NCBI GenBank assembly: GCA_018398765.1
Contig: JAHBMJ010002929.1
Span: 1-64,000 of the forward strand
DNA length: 64,000 nt
Direction: 5' to 3'
DNA from: Chromera velia
Taxonomy: Eukaryota > Sar > Chromeraceae
This document shows positions 11,855-22,500 of this stretch, piece after piece. The position numbers and the translations under genes were made by a program. A model generated the notes under the pieces. That model had not been told where the DNA came from and did no database searches. It worked only from the letters and a program-made list of their open reading frames with translations. How positions within the stretch are numbered: the stretch's first letter is position 1; every line of letters begins with the position of its first letter.

Positions 11855-12346
11855 TACAGATAGATAGACAGACAGACAGATAGCCCGACCGACTGACCGA
11901 CAGACAGACAGACAGACAGACTGACTGACTAATCGACAGACAGATAGCCTGACCGACCGACCGACCAACCAACCGACAGACAGACAGACAGATAGATAGA
12001 CAGACAGACAGATTGATCGACAGACAGACAGATAAACAGACAGATAGACCGACGAAAAGACAGACAGACAGACAGACAGATTGATCGACAGACAGACAGA
12101 CAGATAGACCGACGGAAAGACAGACAGACAGACAGACTGACAGACAGACCGCCCAACAGATAGACAGATAGACCGACAGAAAGATAGACCAACAGAAAGA
12201 CAAACAGAGCGACAAACAGACCAACAGACCACCAGAAAGACAGACAGACAGACAGATAGACCAATAAAAAGACAGACAGACACACAGACTAACAGAGAGA
12301 CCGATAGACCGACACACCGCCAGAAAGACAGACAAACAGATAGACC

Positions 12347-12377
<31 letters not shown>

Positions 12378-12497
12378 TGACCGACAGAGAGACTGACAGA
12401 CAGATTGATTGACAGACAGACAGACAGATAGACTGACGGAAAGAAAGACAGACCGACAGACCGACTGATAGACACACTGACAGACAGCTAGACTGAC
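11855..12497. repeat. (GACA)n tetranucleotide satellite
   Basis: About 640 bp of degenerate GACA/GATA/GACC repeats on the plus strand. Open frames through it (SVCLSVCLS on the minus strand) are repeat translations and not genes. Confidence 0.95.
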
Positions 12498-13210
12498 GAA
12501 CAAATTTAACTCTGAGGAGTGATCACTCCAAGGGGAAGGGGATCTAACATTCAGAATGATAATCAGAAATGACTCTTTTCAATCACGCTTCAATCAATCT
12601 TTAAGTTCCTATAACTAATCTCGGATGTTATCATGCAACGTATGCGCCTTATGCATACTCCATTCTCCTTCTTCCCTCCCTCTGCATGCTCTGCACATCT
12701 CCTGCAGCCCCCTGGAGTCCGAGAAGGAGACAGATTAAAAAGATTGAGGAGAAACAGAGGGAGAGAGGGACCGACCGAGTGAGGCTGAAGGAAAGAAGGA
12801 TGGATGGAAAAGTAGACCCCTCTAACTCCGTAATCAGTAGACAAAAAGCCTGACAACAACTCGGTGTATATGCTTAACAGTCGCGGGTGGAACCCTCTCC
12901 TGTGGCTGGCTTGTTTGGCACCGGAACATGGCATGCTACTGGCCACGTCTCTTTTCTTTGACGTATCCCGGATGGTGCAGGCAGTGGAGTGCCACATCCT
13001 GGACTGGGGAAGCGGGTATTTGCTGTCTGTCTAGGCAGTGTCCCTCCCAACAGTGGGTGGAAGACCAGAGAGAACTTTTCGTCGACCAGTCACTGTTCGA
13101 CCCAAACAACACAGTTACTGTGGGTCTAGCTTGGTTGGTTTAAAGGATCGTTCGGGAGGGACCTCTTCCAGATTGCCCTGGGCTTTGTCTTCTAAAATGG
13201 CAAATTTATA

Positions 13211-13345
13211 GTGCACAGCTATAACCCGATCAGCAACAACTGTTGGGATGCGATCGTGGTGGGAGCCGTCGCTCTTGGAGTCCCCGAACATGTTGCGAGG
13301 ATTCCTGCTAGCGTAGAGCTAGCGGCCCAGCTTTTTGGCAGAGGA
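13211..13345 (+). pseudogene. fragment resembling the C-terminal part of a PPPDE/LRAT-like fold
   Basis: The frame encodes HSYNPISNNCWDAIVVGAVALGVPEHVARIP. The YN..SNNC motif followed by a hydrophobic helix resembles the catalytic-Cys region of PPPDE (DeSI-type) or related papain-like proteins. A possible acceptor (tatag) precedes it. Downstream it fades into GAGA low complexity and an N gap. Upstream candidate exons (12930-13140) do not chain convincingly. It could be one exon of a poorly assembled gene or a remnant. Confidence 0.25.
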
Positions 13346-13435
13346 GGAGAGGAGCAGGACACAGAGGAGAGAGAAAAGGGGAGGAAGAGAGAAAAGAGGG
13401 AAGGGAAAAGGGGAGAGAGAGAAAGGGGGGCGGGC

Positions 13436-13497
13436 NNNNNNNNNNNNNNNNNNNNNNNNNNNNNNNNNNNNNNNNNNNNNNNNNNNNNNNNNNNNNN
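13436..13497. other. assembly gap (62 N)
   Basis: Sixty-two Ns, flanked on both sides by G-rich sequence. Confidence 1.
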
Positions 13498-15140
13498 GGG
13501 GGGGAAGGGCAATGCTCATTCCCTTGAAGTCCTTTTCTTTTCTCTTCACTCTCTCACTCACATGGTAAATTCTTTTCTTTTTTTGTCTTTCCCTTCACCT
13601 AGTCCCTTCACTCTGGAATGCTCTTCATGTAGCGTGCTGTTGGCATACAAACTTGTGTTCATGATTCTTGTTTGCGTACGTATGTCTCTGTCATTCACTT
13701 TAATTCGTGCTATCCTTCACCCTTGTCAGTTTGGAAGAAGCACTGAGGGCGGATGAAATTTAATGCCTTCCTCCCACCGACCATGCTCTTTCTCTAGCTT
13801 GGCATGGCTCTTTATTTTTGTATACACATTCATGCATGCATATGTTGGCACGTGAGACATGCAGGCTAGAAAAATCAAAAACAGACAAACCGACCTAGTC
13901 TGACAGGAAAGCGAGAACACAAGTTGAAGAAAGGCAGAGAGAGAAGGGGGAAGGGAGCGCTTCTTATGAGGGTGAAATCCAAGGGAATGCAAGCAAGGAG
14001 CGGGCAAAAAGGGAGAGGGCCAATCTTCAGATCGATTAATTAAACAAAATGAATTTTGATTCTCGACCCATTCCTTCACTTCCCCTGGATTTCACTCTCA
14101 AGCTGAAAATAGTGGGCGCCCTTTTTTTACCTCTAGCATGTATATAGCGTTTCTTTCTTCAGCTTACAGCGTCCTGCTAATTCAACGTGTTTGACTTTCA
14201 TATCTATCTCTCCAGTTTTTACTATTTTAAAAGTGAAATGGCTCATTCCCCTATCCCCTCTCTACCGGGTCTGCCCGTTTGTTCTTGATCTAGTTCTTGA
14301 CAGTCCTATTGTTTCTCTGCGTACGTGAGGGTGTACTCTCGTGCACTCATGTGTATATCTAATAGACGTATAGATCGATAGATATAAATACAGTGGGTCA
14401 CCCAGAATTAAACCAATGAACAAGATGTAATCAGTCGGGTACAATTGAAGAGAGGGCATCGCTCAAAAGTCTACCAATTAAGTCTTTCTCTCCACCTTTC
14501 TTTCTTGATCCCTGAGACAGAAGGGAAGAGAGAAACAAGATCTGTGTATGCGCTCTTGTATTGATAGCTCTTGTCCATCTCCTACAATCAAGCAATGAAT
14601 TGAGTACCTGTTTTTGATTTTTTTCTTTGTTGGACTTCATTTTTATCGATGTAGTATATCAAAAATCGACTGGAGATGCAATTAAACATATCAATTAAGA
14701 CATGTATATACATATAAACAATATTTTCTAAGCTTCGTTATATCTAGCACTGCATTCTCTAGCTTGTATTGGGTAAAAAAAAACCAATATAGGACTTCAG
14801 TATTAGCTTTTTAAATCACATACAACTCACTAAGTTATTTAGTGAATTAATATGTAATGTAATGTGATACCTGGTGTAATACTTTAGTATTACAGTAAGA
14901 AATCAATGTAGACTCTGGATGTTTTCAGTTTAGTTTTCAGTAAACGATCAGTAACCCCTGAGTTAACCCCTCCCCCTGCCCCTCCCCCCTTTGCTCACTT
15001 CTTTAGGCCAGTACGTCCTTATAGACAGGGTACGCAAAAGAAAAAGATGTAAACTCTTAATTCTTCAACTATAATTCTTTCACTGGTTCTTTGAATCAAT
15101 GACAATAAACGTACTTGTATAAAAATCATTGATGAATCTA
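13498..15140. other. spacer without a supported gene
   Basis: AT-rich toward 14640-14980. No coding chain, RNA gene or mobile element that I can support. Confidence 0.5.
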
Positions 15141-15149
15141 ATGATTTTA

Positions 15150-15253
15150 GAAGAAGAAGAAGAAGAAGAAGAAGAAAAAGAAGAAGAACAAGAAGAAGAA
15201 GAAGAAGAAGCAGCAGCAGCAGCAGCAGCAGAAGAAGAAGAAGAAGAAGAAGA

Positions 15254-15286
<33 letters not shown>

Positions 15287-15405
15287 AGAAGAAGAAGAAG
15301 AAGAAGAAGGAGGAGGAGGAGAAGGAGGAGGACGAGGAGGAGCAGAAGGAGAAGAAGCAGAAGAAGAAGGAGGAGCAGAAGCAGAAGAAGAAGAAAAAGA
15401 TGAAC
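15150..15405. repeat. (GAA/GCA/GGA)n trinucleotide array
   Basis: About 255 bp of trinucleotide repeats in blocks (AGA, GCA, GGA). It keeps all frames open and creates artificial poly-Glu/Ala, poly-Leu and poly-Ser frames. Confidence 0.95.
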
Positions 15406-16103
15406 AAAAAAGGAGAAAAGGACTTGTAGAGGAACAGGAAGGGAAGAGCGCTCCTGCACTCTCAATCAGGGAAAGACGAGAGGGAGGAGAAAGAAAAACA
15501 CAGTGCTGGAATACTGTGTGAGACTTGTGAGATTTCAACTTCTCTATCGGCGGGCTCTTACACAAGACCATTACGTTATTTTTCTGTTCAAGCAAAGTTG
15601 GAGGAGGAATGACATCCAATTTCCAGAAATCGCTCTTGATTGGTTTTTCATTTGAACAAAGAAGCTTCCTGCATGGTTGATCAATCCTGGGCAGAGAGAG
15701 AGTCAGTCAACTGAAGTGTTTGTTCTTTGATCAATGCAATGAAAACTGCATTCTCCCTCCGGATTCGAAGCTTACCGATGGATGGCGTTTCCTTTCTTAT
15801 TTTTACTTCTTTAGTACCCCACCAATCTGACGTCAAGGTGGCCCTTTTACGGTCGAGCGTTGTTAGTTCCTTCTAGTTTTCTTATCTTCTCACGGCTCTC
15901 TTTTGATCTTTTTTTTTTCATTGATTGCCCGCCTCTCTTGCTCTACCTCTTCACGACCGAATCTCCCGTGCCCTTCTGTTCATTTTGATTTGAATACGCG
16001 CTCTGAGAACGTCAATCCATCTGCAGCAAGGCCCCAGGGCCAGTCAACGAATCAGGTTGTGTGTCTGGCTAGTGTGGCAATGCTGGCTGCTCCATCGGTT
16101 CTC
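15406..16103. other. spacer downstream of the minus-strand secreted protein gene
   Basis: No coding support. It should contain the 3' untranslated region of the gene that stops at 16104. Confidence 0.4.
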
Positions 16104-16793
16104 CTACGGCCCTGTCTGGTCTGGGACCTGACAGGCGCAATCTTCCGAGTTAAGGTCAAGGCGCTGGCAGAACTTTTTGGGAGAACGGGAGTCGTAGTCG
16201 CGCACTCTGCCGCAGGAATCCCCAGGGTACATGTCCTTGCGGTTGCACACTCCCTCACTTCCCGCTCCGCAAGGAGCTTTGGACATGTCTGCTTCGCACG
16301 TGCAGATAGGATACGGAAAACCTAAAACGTAGTACCCGGAATTGTTCTTACAAACATACCAACTCTTTCCGCGCTTCTCTTCTGCCAGTCCCTCATTGCT
16401 GAACATCTTGGTGTTGTAGTTCTCGCACTGAGTGTTGACTTCGACACCCCGACAGCCCAGTTCGCTTCCTCTTTGGGTCTCGTCTCCAGACGTGTTGAGA
16501 ATTGCGCCTCCGCACACATTGATGGGGTCCAATCTTTGCTCGTATTTTTGTTCGCCTGTCACCTCATCTTTGACTTTTCGGCAGTACCTTCTCTTCCAGT
16601 CCGGCATTCTTGGCTTGATGTTATTGTCGATTTCCTCCTGGGTTGCCGCAAACTTATCGCAGCCGATAATTGCGTTCTGATGGTATATCGTAGCTGCGCG
16701 TCCCTTCTCAAGCTCGTGAAGTCTTCGTGCGTTGACAACTTCGGCCGTCACGAAGACGAGGACGAAGAGCACGCCTGAAAAGGGTAGCCTCAT
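16104..16793 (-). CDS. cysteine-rich secreted protein, single exon
   Basis: A 229-residue frame with an ATG at 16793 and no intron. Residues 1-22 (MRLPFSGVLFVLVFVTAEVVNA) form a clear signal peptide with cleavage likely before RR. The mature part has about 15 cysteines, several in CxC or C...C spacing toward the C-terminus (ICTCEADMSKAPCGAGSEGVC and DCACQV), which suggests a disulfide-bonded extracellular domain. There is no second membrane segment, so it should be secreted or sit in the endomembrane lumen. I do not recognise the family. It is transcribed divergently from the DUF2009 gene, with about 0.9 kb between the two starts. A longer frame with no start evidence is not needed. Confidence 0.7.
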   Translation of the reverse strand: MRLPFSGVLFVLVFVTAEVVNARRLHELEKGRAATIYHQNAIIGCDKFAATQEEIDNNIKPRMPDWKRRYCRKVKDEVTGEQKYEQRLDPINVCGGAILNTSGDETQRGSELGCRGVEVNTQCENYNTKMFSNEGLAEEKRGKSWYVCKNNSGYYVLGFPYPICTCEADMSKAPCGAGSEGVCNRKDMYPGDSCGRVRDYDSRSPKKFCQRLDLNSEDCACQVPDQTGP

Positions 16794-17687
16794 GTCTGTC
16801 TGGTCTCAAAAAGTCGAAGAGGGTATGTCAGTCAGGCGGTGTCACGATCCACAGTGGACGCGAAGGAGAGGATCGATTTGTACTAAGGTGCTCTGGTGGT
16901 TGTACTGAGCGCCGTCAGTGTCGATTGAATGGGTGAATGGCTCAACAAAGAGGGCCGGCCTCGTTGGACGTGAGCTAAAGTGTCAGAACCATGCATGCAT
17001 CGACTCGCTCGATCTAGCTGATCGAGTTCGATCCAGATCTGCATGTAAATATGCATGCATTAATTTGGACGTACATATATATATATATATATATATATAC
17101 CAAATTAAGGTTTAAGAAAAAAACCGATACATATATAACCGATACACATGCATGCATGTATGCATGCATGCATGTGCACCATACATGCATGCATGTGCAC
17201 ATCGTATAGCAAAAGCGTGCGCGCGGATTGCGCGCGCGAAAAGCGAGAACACTATACATGTCGCCTCGCGGGTTTAAAGGCGCGCGCTATATAGCTGCAT
17301 GCCCATGCATAGCTGCCCCGGCGCCGGCATGGAGTCGATCATGCAAGCGGCTCAATAGCGGCTCATGGGTGCTCACACGTGCTCACTGTGCTCAGTGCAA
17401 GCCATGTCATGTCGCATCGTAAGTACATGCACAGACATACAACAGAAAAGGGACGCTCTCAGCGAAAGAGGAATCAGGGAGCCGTGCTTGCTTCTTTGCA
17501 ATCGATCGAAACACTGAGACGGTGTTGAAGTAGATTCGTTTCAGAGTTTGTCTCTTTTGCTGGGCCATCCCCTTTTTTTTGCCGTCCTTCCCCTCCCAAG
17601 AAGAGACCGGCCAGACGCCAGTCAGATAGGGACATCGCCAGACAAGCAGGGCGAGAGACAGGGGGAGAAAAGGAAAGCAGACAGAGA
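16794..17687. promoter_or_regulatory. divergent intergenic region rich in TGCATGCA
   Basis: The region lies between two head-to-head genes. TGCATGC palindromes cluster near 16991, 17050, 17143-17200 and 17295-17310, together with a (TA)n tract at 17076-17098 enclosed by inverted TTAATTTGG/CCAAATTAA arms. TGCATGCA-type words are bound by some ApiAP2 factors in Apicomplexa, so a bidirectional promoter is a reasonable inference. There is no TATA box I would defend. Confidence 0.45.
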
Positions 17688-19480
17688 ATGGCAGAGACAG
17701 ACCACCAAGAGGTCCACGACCGTCTCGTCCACGTCCTCGAAGGAGAGGATGCTGCCCTGGACGGAGCGGAGAACGGAGACGAAGGGGAGGCTGAGGGGGC
17801 AATGGGGGGAGGACAGGAGGGGGTGAAGATCGAGAACCTGAAGCCTGAGCACATCGCCGTCTGGAGAATTTTACCCGAGTCGAAGAAACTCAAACGTGAG
17901 TGATTAAATGAAGAAGCAGAGGGAGACGGGAAGGGAAGAGGCGCCAGATACCCGCAAGGGAAGAGGCAGAACAGAGTCTGCACAGTGCCTTTTGTCCTTG
18001 TAATTCAGCGACCTCTTTTTTTTGCATCGTTTTTGGCAGGGGGTAGGCAGTTAAATGGGAACCTTACCGTCTGAGCCTTATGAACGGTCAAATGACTGCT
18101 TGTGTGATTGTTGGGTCGAGGTACAGGAAGGTGTGCGTTTGATTATTTTACCCTGTTCATCTGAGTGAATGCGTGCGTGAGTGCAGTGCTGGACGAGTTG
18201 CTTGTGAAGGCCTCGTCGGAAGGTTTCTCTTCTGCCCTGCAGAACGTGGGAAAGGAGGAGATAGAGGCACTCCAGAAGGTTCGTGGGTTGGACTGGAGTG
18301 TGTGTGTGGAATCAGACGGAGGTTTTTCTTTGCTTTGTGTTTCGTGCAGAGAAAAACCGTGAATCAGACTGCTCTCCTTCCTTGTTTTTGTTGTGCCATA
18401 CTCACTCCCAAATCGTCTATCTTCTCTCCCCTCTAGTTCTTTGTGCCCACAACGTTTCTGTCTCGTCAGCGATTCCATTTCATCCCCCCCGGATCTCTCC
18501 TCCCCCCTCTCTCCCTGCCCTCCTTCCTTCAGTACGACACACAAAAGTCAAAAAAATATGCGACCGAAACGTCTTCTCCTTCCTTCTCCCTGCAGATCAC
18601 AGACGACCAATACACCACAGAGGAAGGAAAGGCGGGAGACGGCAAGGCAGGAGGGAAGCGGGACGGGAACGCTCTAGGGGTGGACGACCAGGAGGAGGGG
18701 GCTCCCACCGCAACAGGAGGGGGCCGCTCCGTGGCTGCACACACCGAGACGAGCTCCTCTGTGCAGGTCTGTCAGACACACACATGGTTTGGATAGGCAA
18801 AGAGAAAGACAGGGCGGAAAAGACGGAGAGACAGAGACACTCACTGCCTTCCCTCCCTGGCGTTGTTCTGCAACATCGTCTGCACGGGAAAACAAGGAGG
18901 TGTTTTTTTTTTTCTTTCACCCTCCCCGCTGTTTGACTAAAGGAAAACGTGAGTCCTTCTCCTTTTTCTCCTGTCTTGTCTGTACGTGCAGGGGGATGCG
19001 GCCAACGGAGAGGCCGAGGAGGCCGCCGCCGCCACTGCTTCTGGCGCTGCCGCATCTCTGACTCGCATGGGAAGTGCGGACTCGGAGGCCGACGCCTTGT
19101 ACCTGAACATGAGCAGGAAGGCTAAGCAGGTGCCCATGAGACTCACATATGACGGTCGGTCAGCTGAGAGGGTCTGACTTTCAGGTAAAATGGATACGAA
19201 CTTTGCAAAGTCTTCTTTCTTCGAGTCTCTTCCTTCGTTCAACTCAGCTGTCTGACCATGTCGGCTTCTCCCCCCCCTCTCTCTCCATTTGGGGGGGCGT
19301 CTGTTTCTGTTTCCTTCCGCACTTTTTCTTTCTCGTCGTTTGGTCCTTCCTTGACACTAAGCATCGAAACTACATTCCCCTAGACTGAGAGTATAGAGAG
19401 GACACGGAGCAGGGCAAACAAATGCCGGAAGCAAGGAAAACACTCACAATTCTTCGATCCCCTTTTTGTTATTGTTATTG

Positions 19481-19515
<35 letters not shown>

Positions 19516-22500
19516 TGAAGCAGAGCGTCACTTCCTCCGTCTTCTGGAGTCTGCCTTGAACGTATCGGAGTACACAGACAAGATCGACATCCTCCACTCA
19601 GGAGGGTCCAAGGCCAGGAAGATCGGACACCAGATCAGACAGGTAGGTGGGTGAGTAGGTAGGTGCTTAGTTGGCAGGCAGTCGGGAGGGAGGGAAGGCA
19701 GAGGGACTGTCTGTGGGTGGGTGGAGGATCGATGGGGGTTTCGTGCAGGCGTCTTCAAATTCAAATTCGGGGGCGTGTGAGTGGACCCCCGAATGAATGA
19801 ATCATTTAGTCCATCCATGCCTCACGCGATTGTTCCGATCTGTCCTCCCTCCGCTGTTTCTCTTCTGTTCTGCTTCCGTCTCACTGCAGGTGTGTGCGAT
19901 CCTCTCGGGCTTGGTGGTTGCTCACGATTATCAAGCAGGTCAGTCAGCGCAACAGGGAGGTGTGAGGATGTAGGAAGGCCTTCCCCCCCCCCTCCTGTCT
20001 GGAAGGACTCAGCTTTGTTTGTCTGCTCTCTGTTTCGCTCCAATTTCTTTCCCCCTCTCTTCCTCTCTCTCTTCTGCTGCCTGATGGATGGATGAGTGAG
20101 TGCTGCAGGTCAGAAGTTGATCAAGGAGAGAGACTTCGAGGAGAACCGGGACTTCTTCCAGAAGTGCTTCGAGATCGGCAGACGGTACAAGATCCTCAAC
20201 CCAGAGAGGATGAGAGACAGCTACGGTCAGAGGGAGGAGGGGGGGCGGGAGGGGATTGGCGGATTGAGGGAGGGAATCGGGAGTGACAGACAGACAGACA
20301 GACATAGTGAGAAGAGAAGCAGAAAGGTGTGGAAGAGTCAGAGTGCGAGTCTGTTGGCAGAAGAGCGGGCATCCATCTATAAATGCTTATTTGAGTGAGG
20401 GAGTGCGCCCTTCCTTCCTTCCTTCCTTCCTTCCTTCCTGTTGAAAGGAAAGGAAAGGATGGCAGACACGAAAGAGAAAAAAGGGAAAACCGGGAAACTC
20501 AATCCGTTCTGTCAATCCAAACTGAACGACACAAATGCCCATCTGGTGCGAGGCCAAAACCGACAGGAAGGTTGTACTCTGTGCTGTGTTTTTGCCCAGC
20601 ATGAAGGAAGGAAGGAAGTTGTTCTTTCCAAAGTCCAAAGGAATGAGCGAATCAATGAGACACAAAGAGACAGACAGAATGAGCCTCAATGTCTGTTCTC
20701 GTTTCCGCAGAGCAACCGAATACGCTCCTCTGATTTTCTCTCGTCAACCCTCTCTCTCTATCGTACTTCCATTTTTCCTCCCTTCCTCCTGTTCCTCCCT
20801 CAGGCAAGTTGGTGTACTTCCTTATGGACTCCCGGAGGCCCGAGATCAACCAGCTCCTCGAGTTTGACTGCGTTGTGCCCGGTCAGTCAGTGCCTGCCTG
20901 GCTGCCTTGCTGGCTGGCTGTACGTCTGTCTGAATCTACACAAAGGCGCATTTGCCGTGTATAGATAGGCAAGGGACTCGAAAAAATAAATTTGGGAGCA
21001 CGCTTTCATGACACTCGAATGTTGCTCTTCTCTCTCTACGCGGCATGCCTGTCCTTTGCATGTTGCGCTTTTCTCGCTCTCTCTCTCTCTCTCTTGCCTG
21101 TTTTGTCTTTCTGGCTCTATCTCTCTCTCTCTTGTATCTGCGCCTGTTGGATGAATACACTGTGGGCCCTCTTCTATCTCTGTCTGTCGATGGTTTCGTC
21201 CCTTAATTGTGTTTTCCCCTTCCTTCCTTGATTCATTCATTCGTTCATCATTCGTTCAGTGAAGACGGTATGGACACACTTGAAGGAGAGGAAGAACGGG
21301 AAGGCCCTCCTGAGGGATCCTCTGGTTGAACACGCCACAAAGGGTCGGTCTGGTCTGGTCTGGTTTGGTTTAGTTAGACTTGGAGGGGTAGGGGGTGGAT
21401 GCATTTATGCTCTCCTCGTTACACAAAGGAGTGGAGGGGGACGTGTTCGAAAGGGGAGGACGATGATCCGTTCGTTGGTTTTCTTCAACATTTTCCTTTT
21501 TGTGGTCTCTCCTTTCGTGTCCCTCCCTGTCGGTCTGCCTATGTGAGTGGGTCCACCTGTTTCCTTTCCTCTCTTTACCTTCTCTCTCTCTTTGGCTTTG
21601 ATTCATTCTGTCTGTGCTTGCTCTCTTGATCATTCATTCATTCATTCTGTGTGTGTGTGCAGAGATCATGCCCGAAGGAAGGGACAGGGCTGAGATCCAG
21701 AGAGAAATAAAAAAGAAGGAGGTGAGTGAGCAGGAAGCAATCAAATGGACGCACGCACAGAAAGTTCCTTCCCGCGTAGCGACTTAGCAAAGACAGTGAA
21801 AAAAAGCAAAGGAAGCGAAACGAAGAGGGACAGTCAGTGTCCTGCCCGACCGACTGCTCATTGTCATATGTGTGCGTTCGTAAGCTACAGATTGCGCGTG
21901 TCTTCTGCCGTTTCTTCTTCCCGCCCTTGATTCGTCCTGCTTCCTTTTCGCGGAAAAGGACATTTTCACACCAAATGATACCCATGAAATGACGCTGGAA
22001 AAGGCAAATGTTGATATACGAAAAAAAAAAGGAAGAAGGCAACCCCCCCCCCCCCNCCCCCCCATGCGTGCCTCTCGTTTGCTCTGCATGCAGAACGCCA
22101 TAAAGCACCTCGCGAGGAAATACGCAACAAAAAAGAACAAAAAGAAAAGAAGCGTCTACCACTGTCAGTCAGTCGGGAGGAATCATTCAGAGCACACACT
22201 CACAAACATCAACACAATCACATTCTTCGACTGTTCCTTCTCTTTCCTCTGCATCCTTCCCCTCGCTTCGTTTTTGGATTCTCTCCCGATCCTCTGTCTC
22301 ATTCATCTATCTGTATTGTCAGAATATTGTCTGTTCGACTGCCTGCGTACGTGCCTCCCTCCCTACACACACACGTGCAGCCCTCTACTTCTACAGCTAC
22401 TTCAACCAGAACGACAGCGACGACAGCGACGACGCAGGAGAAGAGGACGGAGAGGAGTCCCTTCTCCATTTGACGGAGGACGACATCGAACAGTCTCTCT

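Noticed and set aside
11844-12503. Long minus-strand frames of SVCLSVCLS type
   Set aside because: Pure translation of the GACA satellite. All frames are open and there is no start or splice context.
15019-15521. Poly-Glu/Ala and poly-Leu frames
   Set aside because: Produced by the trinucleotide array. The flanks have no coding features.
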